Positions 44,311-54,129 of a stretch of 64,000 nt of DNA are shown piece by piece. Every line of letters starts with the position of its first letter. Within the stretch, counting starts at the first letter, position 1. This stretch comes from Paenibacillus sp. SZ31 (GTDB lineage Bacteria > Bacillota > Bacilli > Paenibacillales > Paenibacillaceae): the NCBI RefSeq assembly GCF_012912005.1, contig NZ_JABBEA010000004.1, positions 124,001 through 188,000 of the forward strand, given 5' to 3'. The position numbers and the translations under genes are program-made. The notes beneath the pieces were generated by a model that made no database searches, was not told the DNA's origin, and saw only the letters and a list, made by a program, of their open reading frames with translations.

Positions 44311-44365
44311 GATACATTTTGTAACTCCATACGTCCAATTTACGATACAATACGTATCATGTCAA
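44311..44365 (-). promoter_or_regulatory. EPS operon promoter with two palindromic operators
   Basis: On the minus strand, -35 TTGACA (44365-44360), a 17-base spacer and -10 TAAATT (44342-44337). The palindrome GATACAATACGTATC (44344-44358) lies wholly within the spacer. A second site, GATACATTTTGTAAC (44311-44325), lies at about +5 to +20. Binding at the spacer site would exclude RNA polymerase, so repression is predicted. Confidence 0.72.
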
Positions 44366-44501
44366 GCGGTATTTGGACATGGTTCTTTTGATTTACGACA
44401 ATTTGAGATGTCCTTAGACAGACCTATTTACAAATGGAAATGGGTTAAAGGAAACACATGAGGAGTTACTCTTTTGCAGGAAAGCTGCCCTGATCAAAAA
44501 C

Positions 44502-44529
44502 TTGGCTCAGGATTGTTTCAATATATATT
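44502..44529 (+). promoter_or_regulatory. promoter of the XRE regulator gene
   Basis: TTGGCT (44502-44507), 16 bases, TATATT (44524-44529), about 26 bases before the ATG. A GGGGGAAA ribosome site lies in between. Confidence 0.55.
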
Positions 44530-44555
44530 TGATGTCGTTCAGGGGGAAATAGCTT

Positions 44556-44924
44556 ATGAGCTACGGAAATCGCATTGCTGAATTAAGGGAACAGCGGGGA
44601 CTTACTCAAGAAGAACTTGCGAGCTCCATTCATATTACAAGAGCTGCTCTCTCCCACTACGAGAAGAACCGACGTAAACCGGATTTCGAAGTGTTAACGA
44701 GACTTGCCGATATCTTTGACGTGTCCATTGATTATCTCATTGGACGTACGAAGCAAAGTGATGTCGAGATGGATGAAGACGTTCGTGAATTCGTTGACAC
44801 TCTGGAGTTATCGGACAAGGAAGTGCTGGAGCGCTTCGATCTGATGATTGATGGTAAGTCCTTAACGGAAGAAGAGGCACGTCGTTTTATTGCTTTTGTC
44901 CGAATGGAACGCAGCATGGACTAA
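44556..44924 (+). CDS. XRE-family transcriptional regulator
   Basis: A 122-residue regulator. The N-terminal helix-turn-helix (about 5-62) has IAELREQRGLTQEELASSIHITRAALSHYEKNRRKPDFEVLTRLADIFDVSIDYLIG. A short helical C-terminal domain (DEDVREFVDTLELSDKEVLERFDLMIDG) probably serves dimerisation. It diverges from the EPS operon, whose promoter carries GATAC palindromes, so it is the best local candidate for the EPS regulator, as SinR is for Bacillus eps. It ends at a strong terminator. Confidence 0.9.
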   Translation: MSYGNRIAELREQRGLTQEELASSIHITRAALSHYEKNRRKPDFEVLTRLADIFDVSIDYLIGRTKQSDVEMDEDVREFVDTLELSDKEVLERFDLMIDGKSLTEEEARRFIAFVRMERSMD

Positions 44925-44937
44925 ACCCGAAAAGAGG

Positions 44938-44985
44938 ACCCAGTTCCCGAGAGATGCACTCTCCGGCTGCTGGGCTTTTTTTGTG
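44938..44985 (+). terminator. XRE gene terminator
   Basis: A hairpin with arms around GACCCAG (44938-44945) and CTGGGC (44972-44977), an inner GAGAG/CTCTC pair, and seven T. It could also serve the minus-strand small gene on the other side. Confidence 0.8.
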
Positions 44986-45021
44986 TCTTGAATTCCCTCC
45001 ATTCCATGGTTGTCTATTGTG

Positions 45022-45177
45022 TCAAGGACGCTTGTTGTTGACGGAGGATACGAATTGGTTCCAACGCTCCGGGTCGATTCCGCATTGCAGTAACACCTTC
45101 ATGATGTCCATCTGGGTTGCTTCGACTTGTTTACCTGTCGGCTTACGATCGCCCCTGTTTGGATGCTTCATATTCAT
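45022..45177 (-). CDS. putative small protein of unknown function
   Basis: A 51-residue open frame starting MNMKHPNRGDRKPTGKQVEA and ending in a region TQMDIMKVLLQCGIDPERWNQFVSSVNNKRP that looks like a short amphipathic helix pair. GAGGTTAG lies upstream of the ATG, and it sits between two terminators in an otherwise empty gap. No family is recognised. It could be a chance frame; the sensible composition and ribosome site favour a gene. Confidence 0.5.
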   Translation of the reverse strand: MNMKHPNRGDRKPTGKQVEATQMDIMKVLLQCGIDPERWNQFVSSVNNKRP

Positions 45178-45314
45178 TCCGCTAACCTCTCTTATCTTTA
45201 TACTTTCCCTGCACTCCAAAACTAGCCTTATTATACTTGAGAAACTTCCTCAATGTTGTCGTCTCATGGCGATAACGTTTTTTGAACGGGTTCTAATTTT
45301 GTCGAAAGCCAAAT

Positions 45315-45356
45315 AGGAGCAATATGGCGCCAAAATGGCAACCATATTGCTCCTAT
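45315..45356. terminator. terminator at the end of gltB
   Basis: A 13-bp stem AGGAGCAATATGG (45315-45327) with its complement (45342-45354). The T-tracts are short on both sides. Confidence 0.65.
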
Positions 45357-45405
45357 TATTCTTAATACAACCTGTTCATGCACTTACACTTGAACAAGGC
45401 AGTTA

Positions 45406-48400
45406 TTAGCCTCCAGCACGTGCAAGTTCACGCATGTTCGCTTCAAATGCTGCGAGCAATGCTGCTTCTCCAGTCAAACCAGTCGCCTGAATCCGTTCAA
45501 TCTGCTCTGTCATGCGTTTGAAGTCCTTCGGAATAACCCGAACAAACTGATTCACCGCATCTTGCCAGTTATCCAGAATGCGCTGACCCGCAGCACTTCC
45601 CGTGTTGGCAACGTGACGTTGAATCATGCCTCGAAGATCTGCACTTTCAGCCACATCTTCGATACGCTCCAAAAGAACCATTTCCAGATTACAACGTTTC
45701 AGGAATGTGCCTTCCGGATCATACACGTAGGCAATACCTCCGGACATCCCTGCTGCAAAGTTACGACCTGTATCGCCGAGTACAACGACACGTCCACCCG
45801 TCATATACTCACAACCATGGTCGCCGACACCTTCAACGACGACTTTGGCGCCCGAGTTACGTACAGCAAATCGCTCACCCGCAATACCACGGATATACGC
45901 TTCACCACTTGTTGCGCCGTAGAGAGCCGTGTTACCGATGATGATGTTATCTTCCGCCTCGAATGTTGCTTTCGGAGAAGGCATCACGATCAGTTTACCA
46001 CCGGACAGTCCTTTACCCACGTAGTCATTGGAGTCCCCTTCAACAGTCAAGGTCATACCTTTAGGTACAAAGGCCCCAAAGCTTTGTCCAGCAGAGCCAA
46101 CAAATTTGAATTTAACCGTATCTTCAGGCAATCCTGCGAGTCCATATTTGCGTGTGATCTCACTACCCAAAATGGTACCTACTGCACGGTTAACGTTCGT
46201 AATTGGAAGTACCGCTTCAACCGGTTGACCGGATTCAATCGCAGAGTGTGCAAGTGGCAGCAATTGCTGCATATCCAGCGTTTCTTCCAATTGGTGGTTC
46301 TGATGCTGTGTGCGGTAACGTGTAGAGCCTTCCGGCATTTCAGGCACGTGCAGCAATACAGACAGATCCACACCTTTTTTCTTCCAGTGATCTACGGCTT
46401 CTACCGTTTCGAGGCAATCTGTACGTCCGACCATTTCCTGAATGGTACGGAAACCAAGATCAGCCATAATCTCACGCATATCTTCTGCAACAAATCGCAT
46501 GAAGTTAACCACATGAGCTGGATCACCCATATAATTTTTACGCAACTCTGGATTCTGTGTCGCTACACCAACTGGGCAGGTATCCATTTGACAGACACGC
46601 ATCATGATACAACCAAGTGCAACGAGTGGTGCTGTAGAGAAACCATACTCTTCGGCTCCAAGCAAGGCTGCAATCGCAAGGTCACGTCCGTTCAACATTT
46701 TGCCGTCTGTTTCGAGGACGACGCGGTCACGCAGGTTGTTCAGCATCAACGTTTGATGCGTCTCTGCAAGACCCAGTTCCCAAGGCATACCTGCGTGGCG
46801 AATCGAACCTTGCGGTGATGCACCTGTACCACCGTCATAACCGCTGACGAGGATAATATCGGCACGGCCTTTGGCTACACCAGCTGCGATGGTACCTACG
46901 CCCACTTCCGATACGAGCTTCACGTTGATCTCAGCACGCGGATTGGCATTTTTCAAGTCATAGATCAGCTCCGCCAAATCCTCAATCGAGTAGATATCGT
47001 GATGCGGTGGTGGTGAGATCAGACCTACGCCTGGTGTTGATCCACGAACTTCAGCAACCCAAGGATACACTTTACGTCCTGGCAGCTGTCCGCCTTCACC
47101 CGGTTTTGCTCCCTGTGCCATTTTGATCTGAATCTCGTCGGCATTAACCAAATAGTTGGATGTAACACCGAAACGTCCGGATGCTACCTGTTTGATCGCA
47201 CTGCGACGGGAATCCCCGTTACTATCTTTAATGAAGCGAGCCGGATCTTCTCCACCTTCACCGGTATTCGATTTACCACCAACACGGTTCATAGCAATGG
47301 CAAGATCTTCATGTGCTTCTTTACTGATCGAACCGAAGGACATCGCACCCGTTTTGAAACGACGCATGATATCTTCTACTGATTCAACTTCTTCGAGTGG
47401 AATGGAAGCTCCAACCGGTTTCAGCTTCAGCATGGAGCGAATAGTCAACAGTTGATCATTCTCACCTTGCACGAGCTTGGAATATTTTTTATACAGCTTG
47501 TAATCACCAGTACGTACTGCGTGTTGCAGGGTATGAATGGTTTGCGGATTGAACAGATGCTCTTCTCCGTCGTTACGCCATTGATAATCGCCACCGGAAT
47601 CCAATACTTTATCGTTACCGTCTTTTTCCGTAAAGGCACGGTTATGATGTGTCAACGCTTCGGCTGCCACTTCTTCCAACCCAATTCCGCCGATGCGGGA
47701 AGGTGTCCAGGTAAAGTAACGGTCAACGAAGTCCGATTTCAGACCCACTGCTTCGAAGATTTGAGCTCCACGATACGATTGAATCGTAGAAATCCCCATT
47801 TTGGACAACACTTTAGTAACGCCTTTGGTAGCTGCTTTAATGTAGTTTTTCACTGCTTTCTCATGCGAGATACCACGCAGCAACCCTTGCTGAATCATGT
47901 CATCCAACGTTTCAAAGGCCAGATAAGGGTTCACCGCACTTACACCGTAACCCAGCAGCAATGCGTAGTGGTGAATATCACGCGGCTCTGCGGATTCGAG
48001 CATAATGCTGACTTTTGTTCTGGTTCCCTGACGAATCAGATGGTGATGCAGACCTGCTACAGCAAGCAATGCAGGAATGGCAGCATTCTCAGCGTCCACA
48101 CCACGGTCAGACAGGATCAGAATGTTATGACCTTTGTCGATGACACGGTCTGCAGCTTCGAAGAGAAGTTCCATCGCTTTGCGAAGTCCTTCTGCTCCTT
48201 CCGCAGCGGTGAAGAAGATCGGAATCGTCATGGAGCGGAAGCCTGGGCGACGCACATGGCGAATCTTCGCAAAGTCTTCATTGGACAATACCGGTGTATC
48301 CAGACGAATCTGGCGACAGCTCTCCGGTTCAGGGTTCAGCAAGTTACGCTCAGGACCAATGGTTGTTGCCGTAGACGTTACAATCTCTTCACGGATTGCA

Positions 48401-50004
48401 TCGATTGGCGGGTTGGTTACCTGCGCGAACATCTGTTTAAAGTAGTTGTACAGACGCTGTGGACGATCCGAAAGGACAGCCAGCGGTGCATCATAACCCA
48501 TCGAACCTGTAGCTTCCATACCTGTTGTTGCCATAGGCTCCAGGATTTTACGAAGCTCTTCAAATGTATAACCATATGCCAGCTGAAGCTGGGTCACGTT
48601 ATCATGTTTTGGATCAGGAAGTTCCGGTGCTTCCGGCAACTCGCTCAGATCCATCAAATGCTCATCAAGCCAATCCTGATACGGATTCTCGGCTGCAATG
48701 ATTGCTTTTACTTCCTCATCCGCAATGATGCGGCCTTGTTGTGTATCCACGAGCAACATCCGACCTGGACGCAGACGGTCTTTGTACAGGATCTCTTCCG
48801 GTGCGATATCCAATACCCCAACTTCAGAGGACAAGATAATACGGTCATCCTTGGTTACATAATAACGCGCTGGACGCAAGCCATTACGGTCGAGTGTTGC
48901 ACCAATCTGCAAACCATCTGTAAAGGCCATTGCTGCCGGCCCATCCCAAGGCTCCATCATCGTACTGTGATACTCATAAAATGCCTTTTTGGCAGGGTCC
49001 ATGCCCTCATCTGTGCTCCAAGGTTCAGGAACCATCATCATCGCCACGTGTGGCAGGGAACGACCGCTCAGATACAGGAACTCCAGCGTGTTATCGAACA
49101 TGGCTGTATCCGAACCGTCCGGATTGATGACCGGTTTTACTTTTGCGATGTCGTTACCGAACAACTCGCTCTCGAACAAGGACTGCCTAGCATGCATCCA
49201 GTTCACGTTACCACGCATCGTGTTGATCTCACCGTTGTGGATCATGAAACGATACGGGTGGGCACGTTCCCAGCTTGGGAAGGTGTTGGTACTGAAACGG
49301 GAATGCACAAGTCCAATGGCCGATTCCACGAGTTCTTCCTGTAGATCCAGATAGAACCCGCCAACTTGTTCAGTTGTCAGCATGCCTTTATATACAATTT
49401 TGCGACAAGACATGCTCGGAAGGTAGAATGAACCACCTTCTGCTTCATCTGCCGAATAACGAATAGCCAGCTCAGCGCGTCTGCGAATAACATACAACTT
49501 ACGCTCGAATCCAAGCTCATCCTTCACATCTGCGGATCTTCCAATGAACACCTGACGTACATAAGGTTTCGCTGCAAGTGCAGAACGGCCCAGCATTTCA
49601 TCAAAAGTAGGAACATCCCGGAAACCCAGGAACGTCTGTCCTTCTTCTTCAATAATCTTCTTGAGGCTCTCTTCATGCGCACTGCGAATGGCAGGGTCCT
49701 GGGAAAGGAACAACATCCCTACGCCATAGAATCCCTGTTCAGGCAATACAAAACCAAGGCGTTCCGCTTCCTGTGCAAAAAAACGATGTGGAATCTGAAT
49801 CAGGATACCTGCTCCGTCACCGGAATTCGGTTCACTTCCCTGTCCTCCACGGTGCTCCATGTTACTAAGCATAGTCAGTGCCTGACTAACGATATCGTGT
49901 GAAGGTACTCCTTTGATGTTGGCAACAAAACCCATTCCGCATGCGTCTTTTTCGAACTGCGGGTCATACAGACCCTGTTTTGGAGGTAATCCGATGTGTC
50001 TCAT
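45406..50004 (-). CDS. gltB: glutamate synthase, large subunit
   Basis: Large subunit of NADPH- or ferredoxin-dependent glutamate synthase. It transfers the amide of glutamine to 2-oxoglutarate. The 1532-residue chain has all domains: class-II amidotransferase with the nucleophile at Cys22 in KDACGMGF (exposed after propeptide removal in this family), a central domain, the FMN domain with GEGGEDP and [22 protein letters not shown], the 3Fe-4S cysteines in [15 protein letters not shown], and the C-terminal GXGXG beta-helix. ATG 50004 ([15 protein letters not shown]) aligns with family starts and has AAAGG upstream. The small subunit gene is not adjacent. Its 5' leader is about 275 bases long. 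Confidence 0.96.
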   Translation of the reverse strand: MRHIGLPPKQGLYDPQFEKDACGMGFVANIKGVPSHDIVSQALTMLSNMEHRGGQGSEPNSGDGAGILIQIPHRFFAQEAERLGFVLPEQGFYGVGMLFLSQDPAIRSAHEESLKKIIEEEGQTFLGFRDVPTFDEMLGRSALAAKPYVRQVFIGRSADVKDELGFERKLYVIRRRAELAIRYSADEAEGGSFYLPSMSCRKIVYKGMLTTEQVGGFYLDLQEELVESAIGLVHSRFSTNTFPSWERAHPYRFMIHNGEINTMRGNVNWMHARQSLFESELFGNDIAKVKPVINPDGSDTAMFDNTLEFLYLSGRSLPHVAMMMVPEPWSTDEGMDPAKKAFYEYHSTMMEPWDGPAAMAFTDGLQIGATLDRNGLRPARYYVTKDDRIILSSEVGVLDIAPEEILYKDRLRPGRMLLVDTQQGRIIADEEVKAIIAAENPYQDWLDEHLMDLSELPEAPELPDPKHDNVTQLQLAYGYTFEELRKILEPMATTGMEATGSMGYDAPLAVLSDRPQRLYNYFKQMFAQVTNPPIDAIREEIVTSTATTIGPERNLLNPEPESCRQIRLDTPVLSNEDFAKIRHVRRPGFRSMTIPIFFTAAEGAEGLRKAMELLFEAADRVIDKGHNILILSDRGVDAENAAIPALLAVAGLHHHLIRQGTRTKVSIMLESAEPRDIHHYALLLGYGVSAVNPYLAFETLDDMIQQGLLRGISHEKAVKNYIKAATKGVTKVLSKMGISTIQSYRGAQIFEAVGLKSDFVDRYFTWTPSRIGGIGLEEVAAEALTHHNRAFTEKDGNDKVLDSGGDYQWRNDGEEHLFNPQTIHTLQHAVRTGDYKLYKKYSKLVQGENDQLLTIRSMLKLKPVGASIPLEEVESVEDIMRRFKTGAMSFGSISKEAHEDLAIAMNRVGGKSNTGEGGEDPARFIKDSNGDSRRSAIKQVASGRFGVTSNYLVNADEIQIKMAQGAKPGEGGQLPGRKVYPWVAEVRGSTPGVGLISPPPHHDIYSIEDLAELIYDLKNANPRAEINVKLVSEVGVGTIAAGVAKGRADIILVSGYDGGTGASPQGSIRHAGMPWELGLAETHQTLMLNNLRDRVVLETDGKMLNGRDLAIAALLGAEEYGFSTAPLVALGCIMMRVCQMDTCPVGVATQNPELRKNYMGDPAHVVNFMRFVAEDMREIMADLGFRTIQEMVGRTDCLETVEAVDHWKKKGVDLSVLLHVPEMPEGSTRYRTQHQNHQLEETLDMQQLLPLAHSAIESGQPVEAVLPITNVNRAVGTILGSEITRKYGLAGLPEDTVKFKFVGSAGQSFGAFVPKGMTLTVEGDSNDYVGKGLSGGKLIVMPSPKATFEAEDNIIIGNTALYGATSGEAYIRGIAGERFAVRNSGAKVVVEGVGDHGCEYMTGGRVVVLGDTGRNFAAGMSGGIAYVYDPEGTFLKRCNLEMVLLERIEDVAESADLRGMIQRHVANTGSAAGQRILDNWQDAVNQFVRVIPKDFKRMTEQIERIQATGLTGEAALLAAFEANMRELARAGG

Positions 50005-50284
50005 GGAACGCAACCTTTCTATAATGAAGTATTTCGGAAAGATCAAGAACATAGGCAACAGGCAACAATGAAACGGGAGGAGCTGGCCTTTCGCTTGCGA
50101 TAGAGCCTGCTAGATAGAAGAGGCGACAGCATGAGACTGTCAAAAGTATGTGCCTGCTATTGGGCAGAAGCCATTAAATGAGATGAGCTGATCCGGACGA
50201 TCCGGCAAACAGCATGTATAAATCAACACGCAGCCGCTGGCACGGCTACTGATAAGGAGCGACGTTTTTTGATATAGTTCTATT

Positions 50285-50313
50285 ATTTTAACACCGACCT
50301 AACATCAGCGCAA
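50285..50313 (-). promoter_or_regulatory. gltB promoter
   Basis: On the minus strand, TTGCGC (50313-50308), 17 bases, TAAAAT (50290-50285). Confidence 0.6.
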
Positions 50314-50544
50314 TTTAAACTTTTTAATACCTCTGATAAGAAATGTTTTGCAGTACAGCTTTACTGTAATGACGTTTAAATTCATCTCTTTTTCGAATAA
50401 TTATACACTTTTTAAGCCAGAGTACAACTGAATTAAATTGCTGACAGAAGAAAATCGTTCCATATGCAGCCTGTGTTTATCCATTATTCCACCAAATTGT
50501 CACCGCTTGATCCAGCGAATCTTTGCTTCTCTATGCATTTGTAT

Positions 50545-50586
50545 ACAAAATAGCCTGCAACCCCATTTTGGGGTTGCAGGCTATTT
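50545..50586 (-). terminator. terminator of the YhgE/Pip gene
   Basis: A perfect 15-bp stem around GCCTGCAACCCCA with a TTTT tail on the minus strand; symmetrical enough to act both ways. Confidence 0.88.
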
Positions 50587-50676
50587 GCACTATTTGACTA
50601 CTATATTGCATAATTTCGCTACATGAAAATAAAGTTTTTTTTCGTAAATCTCACGCTGCTGAAGATCAGGTTGGAC

Positions 50677-52959
50677 TTATGCTGTCACAACTTGACCAGA
50701 ATCAGCCCGTTCGACTTCTTTTTTCGGACGTCTGCCGTTCCAGAGGAAGTAGGCCAGCGTCAACACGATGGATACACCAGCATAGATACTAAGAATTCCT
50801 GCCTGATGCCACATCACATCCAGATTGCCACTCGATACAACAGCCTTGAAGCCCATAATGCTGTGTGTCATTGGCAACCAAGGGCTAAATGCCTGAAGCC
50901 ATGATGGAATCAGTTCTACAGGGAAAGTACCCGCGCTAGCCGCAAGCTGGAAGACCAGCAGCAGAATGACAACATAACGTCCAGGCAGATCCAGCCAAGT
51001 TACAAGTGCCTGAACAATAAACATGAAGGTCAGCCCCGTAATAATGGTGAACAGATAGAACAACCCGACGCTGTGCGTCTCCAGTCCAAGACCGTATAAC
51101 ATGAAGCTGGCCACGATAACCGATTGGAAAATGCTCACGGAGCCAAATACCAGTGTCCGGCTAACAAAACGATTCCAGCCTGTTGCACCAGGTACGGACG
51201 TTTCCCGCATTTTCAATACTATTGTCGAAATTAACGATCCCACGAACAGACCGATGGACAGGAAGAATGGTGTCAATCCTGTACCATAATTGCTCACGTT
51301 CTCTGCTGTGTTCTCCGAAGAGTTGACAGGTTCAGCAAACATGTTCACCAAATCATCCGTTTTCTTAACTTCGGATGTTTTCTGTGCGGCATCATTCAAC
51401 TTGGTGGCCAGTTCACTAGAACCATCTTTTAGTTCAGTAAGGCCGTCAGCCAGTTTGCCTGCGCCATCACCCAGTTGCTTGGAACCATCGGTTAGTGAAC
51501 TAACTCCACCACTGAGTTTACCTACACCCGTTTGCAAAGCTGTTGTACCTGTACCCAGCTGCTTGGCACCATCTGCAAGCAATGTACCGCCACTTGCAGC
51601 ATCGCCCAGTTTGCCGCTAAACTGCTTCAGGCCATCAGAGAGCTTCGCGCCTCCTTGACTAAGCTGTCCGGCACCAGCCAGTAATTGCTTCTGACCATCC
51701 AGCAGCTGGTTCGCACCAGCTAGAAGTTGCTCCTGACCTCCATGAAGCTCGGCTGCACCCGCAGCCAGTTGCTGGTTACCCTGATGCAACTGATCTGCAC
51801 CCTGTGCCAGCTTTCGCTCGCTCTCATGCAATTGTGCACTGCCATCAGCAACAGCTTCACTTGCCGCAAGCAGTTTCTGTACATCCGCATTTTCAGCCAG
51901 TTCCGGGTTCGATGCAGCGAGCTGTTTCAATCCGGCTGCTACGCCCTGTGCGCCATCAGCAACCTTGGAGCTGCCATCTACAGCCGATTGCAGGCCTGTT
52001 GCCAGTGTACCGCTGCCCTGAACGGCCGTTTGCAGCCCTTCCGACAGCTTGGCACTGCCCTGTTCGGACGATTGCAAGCCAACTTGCAGCTTACCTGTGC
52101 CGTCCAGTGAGGACTGCAGTCCGGTTTCCAGCTTGGCACTGCCATCCGTCAACTGATCAGCTCCGCTCTGAAGCTGGCTCGAAGCGACTGCCTGAAGCTG
52201 TTGCAAACCGGAGACGAGGTTCGATGTTCCACTCTCAAGCTTGGTCGCCCCCGTATGCAATGCATTAACGCCATCACTTAATGGAGAAAGTCCTTCCTGA
52301 AGTTCAAGCGTTCCAGATGCGAGCTTCGCCAAGTTATCCTTCAGCTTCACTGCACCATCATCCAGTTTGCCTGCACCCGTATTCAGTTCCCCTGCTCCGT
52401 CGCCTGCCTCCGCTAAACCATCGGATACCTCGGAGAACTTATCGAGCAATGTCTCTGCATAGGATTCCGTAACTTTGGCCGAGACCTTCGCTTTCAGGTC
52501 TTTAATGGCAGTCTTACCGATCTGTGCACCCACAAAGCTATAATTGCCATTGGGTTCATAGATCAGCTCAGCCGGCTCTGGCTTGTCATCGAGCAACGTT
52601 GTTGCCTGGGATGAGAAGTTCTCCGGAATTGTAATTTGCATATAATACTTGTCATTACTCATGCCTTCTTTAGCTTGACTGGCACTGACAAAATCCCATT
52701 TGAAATCGGCATTTTTCTTCAGCTCATCCACCAGATCACTACCTACATGGAGGGATTTGCCCTCCAGCTCGGCACCTTTATCCAGATTGACAACGGCAAC
52801 CGGCATCTCATCCACATGACCATACGGATCCCAATAGGCTGCCAGATAGATGCCACTATACAGGATCGGTATAAACATAATTGCAATAACAGGGATCAAC
52901 ACCTTCGGGTTTCTCACGGCCGATCCCACATCCTTGAAAAACACGGATAAAGATTTCAT
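50677..52959 (-). CDS. YhgE/Pip domain membrane protein with long Gly-rich coiled repeats
   Basis: A 760-residue protein. One N-terminal transmembrane helix (about 20-42) is followed by the YhgE/Pip N-terminal domain (YWDPYGHVDEMPVAVVNLDKG). Residues about 190-520 hold many degenerate 7-14-residue repeats of the form LxxGxxKLxxG (for example GSAKLSEGLQTAVQGSGTL), predicted as a helical stalk. Five C-terminal membrane helices show an ABC-2-like arrangement. Relatives include phage infection protein Pip and ESX/type VII-linked YueB. ATG 52959 follows AAGGGGAG. The upstream TetR gene is the likely regulator. Confidence 0.88.
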   Translation of the reverse strand: MKSLSVFFKDVGSAVRNPKVLIPVIAIMFIPILYSGIYLAAYWDPYGHVDEMPVAVVNLDKGAELEGKSLHVGSDLVDELKKNADFKWDFVSASQAKEGMSNDKYYMQITIPENFSSQATTLLDDKPEPAELIYEPNGNYSFVGAQIGKTAIKDLKAKVSAKVTESYAETLLDKFSEVSDGLAEAGDGAGELNTGAGKLDDGAVKLKDNLAKLASGTLELQEGLSPLSDGVNALHTGATKLESGTSNLVSGLQQLQAVASSQLQSGADQLTDGSAKLETGLQSSLDGTGKLQVGLQSSEQGSAKLSEGLQTAVQGSGTLATGLQSAVDGSSKVADGAQGVAAGLKQLAASNPELAENADVQKLLAASEAVADGSAQLHESERKLAQGADQLHQGNQQLAAGAAELHGGQEQLLAGANQLLDGQKQLLAGAGQLSQGGAKLSDGLKQFSGKLGDAASGGTLLADGAKQLGTGTTALQTGVGKLSGGVSSLTDGSKQLGDGAGKLADGLTELKDGSSELATKLNDAAQKTSEVKKTDDLVNMFAEPVNSSENTAENVSNYGTGLTPFFLSIGLFVGSLISTIVLKMRETSVPGATGWNRFVSRTLVFGSVSIFQSVIVASFMLYGLGLETHSVGLFYLFTIITGLTFMFIVQALVTWLDLPGRYVVILLLVFQLAASAGTFPVELIPSWLQAFSPWLPMTHSIMGFKAVVSSGNLDVMWHQAGILSIYAGVSIVLTLAYFLWNGRRPKKEVERADSGQVVTA

Positions 52960-53053
52960 GTCATTTTCTCCCCTTAATCTCTCTGCTCTGTGAGCAGGAA
53001 TAACCATAATGAAATACAATGTCACATTCCAGAAAATATACTGAAACACGAAC

Positions 53054-53076
53054 TGACCACTTTCCTCAAACGGTCA
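53054..53076. promoter_or_regulatory. candidate TetR operator before the YhgE gene
   Basis: An inverted repeat TGACC (53054-53058) and GGTCA (53072-53076) separated by 13 bases, about 100 bases upstream of the YhgE start. The same half-sites recur at 53795-53825 in front of tetR. Confidence 0.45.
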
Positions 53077-53085
53077 ATTTAGAGC

Positions 53086-53111
53086 AAAAAAACAACCTGT
53101 CTTCCGACAAG
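53086..53111 (-). terminator. terminator of the TetR gene
   Basis: On the minus strand, CTTGTC-GGAA-GACAGG then TTG and seven T. Confidence 0.65.
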
Positions 53112-53165
53112 CCTCCCTGCTTGATACGCGTGAAAATCCTTATATTATAGTAGATTAAATTCAGA

Positions 53166-53747
53166 TTACGTTACAGCAGCAATTCCTTCCATTAAGAAAA
53201 GGCGAAAGTAAGTCTTGATTTCCTCTTTGCTCAGCGGTTGATGTTGCTTGCTCCAGTCTGAGGTGAGTGCAATGTACAGGCGAATCATCATAAATGCGAC
53301 GACTTGCGGATCACAATCTCGAATCTCTCCATTGTCTTTTGCTTTCTCAAGTTCCTTAGCCAGAAAGTCGGAGATTACTTTCTCCACCTTGTCCAATCCT
53401 TCCTTGGCCTGGAGTGTACCAAAGTCCTTCAGTTCCTGAGATAACTTAACGAGCAGATCGTGATCCCGACGAAACTCCAACAAGGCATCCAGTACTCGAA
53501 ACAAATTATCGAAAAATGCACTTTCCTGATGTACTTCACGATGCGCGATGTTCTTCATTTCCTGAATCACTTCTACCAAGATCTGATCAAACAATTGTTC
53601 TTTATTCGTGAAAAACGTATAGATCGTTCCTTTGCCAACGTTCGCAATCTTGGCGACCTGATCCATCGTGGTTGCTTTGTATCCAAACATGGCAAACGAC
53701 TGGGCTGCTGCATGAATAACCTGCTGTCTCCTGTCAATCGGAGCCAT
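53166..53747 (-). CDS. TetR/AcrR family repressor
   Basis: A 193-residue repressor. The N-terminal helix-turn-helix (about 8-55) has VIHAAAQSFAMFGYKATTMDQVAKIANVGKGTIYTFFTNKEQLFDQIL; the all-helical C-terminal part binds an unknown ligand. It lies upstream of the YhgE gene on the same strand, separated by a terminator and a TGACC/GGTCA repeat, with similar sites before its own start, so control of both is likely. Similar TetR-YhgE pairs are common in Bacillota. Confidence 0.92.
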   Translation of the reverse strand: MAPIDRRQQVIHAAAQSFAMFGYKATTMDQVAKIANVGKGTIYTFFTNKEQLFDQILVEVIQEMKNIAHREVHQESAFFDNLFRVLDALLEFRRDHDLLVKLSQELKDFGTLQAKEGLDKVEKVISDFLAKELEKAKDNGEIRDCDPQVVAFMMIRLYIALTSDWSKQHQPLSKEEIKTYFRLFLMEGIAAVT

Positions 53748-54129
53748 CGTATCCCTCCTTTATGCTGATTCATTGTTTAAACGTTCCATATAAATGACCA
53801 AAAATACAATTCAGTCATTCGGTCAAAAACTACAATACCATCTTCGAAAACAGATTGCAACCCTAACAATTAAAAAATTGTGTTAATATTTTTTAACCTA
53901 AATGCAGTGGAAACTCCTTCTGTCGTCGTCTATAGTGTAAGATGACTCAGATAATACGTGTATATAATGAAGTTTAGGTTGTCTCATTGTAAGATATAAG
54001 GTGTAAATATTCATAGAAGAAACATGATTTTGCCCTTCAATGTATATTTATGTAGTAACGCATTCCATAGCTAGAATAAACAATGAATATCTTCATTTCG
54101 AATTAAAACTTATGAATAAAGGTGAACTC
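53748..54129. other. divergent intergenic region between tetR and the MGDG-synthase-like gene
   Basis: Holds the candidate TetR sites TGACC (53795-53799) and GGTCA (53821-53825) and AT-rich sequence. An earlier in-frame plus-strand start at 54040 exists, but the ribosome site AAAGGTG fits ATG 54130. No other gene is seen. Confidence 0.5.

Larger units (their letters stand above)
44208..44555. other. divergent control region between EPS operon and XRE regulator
   Basis: Contains the EPS promoter, two GATAC-type palindromes (44311-44325 and 44344-44358) and the XRE gene promoter (44502-44529). It also gives the roughly 120-base EPS leader. No gene is seen. Confidence 0.75.
50005..50676. other. 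gltB leader and upstream intergenic region
   Basis: Contains the gltB promoter (50285-50313), a leader of about 275 bases without a recognisable riboswitch or T-box, and the terminator of the YhgE gene at 50545-50586. No coding gene is supported. Confidence 0.6.

Noticed and set aside
23240..44924. EPS cluster as a recently transferred island
   Set aside because: No integrase, tRNA, direct repeats or transposase at the borders, and codon use looks like the surroundings.
44954..45316. Plus-strand frame of 120 codons after the XRE gene
   Set aside because: Begins in the XRE terminator and opposes a more plausible small minus-strand gene; hydrophobic, Phe/Leu/Ser-rich shadow composition.
45562..46818. 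Second long plus-strand frame (418 codons) opposite gltB
   Set aside because: Same reason: mirror of a conserved coding sequence without protein-family features.
47452..49344. Long open frame (630 codons) on the plus strand opposite gltB
   Set aside because: It is antisense to a clear glutamate synthase, has no recognisable domain or ribosome site, and the Cys/His/Gln-rich composition is that of a shadow frame.
50005..50280. T-box or amino-acid riboswitch before gltB
   Set aside because: No T-box core, specifier layout or terminator/antiterminator pair is visible.
51650..52200. DNA tandem repeat or CRISPR-like array in the YhgE gene
   Set aside because: The periodicity is that of degenerate protein repeats; spacing and units are irregular and the frame is intact.
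51804..52268. Plus-strand frames opposite the YhgE repeats
   Set aside because: Long frames arise because the repeats avoid stops on the other strand; no start site or domain.
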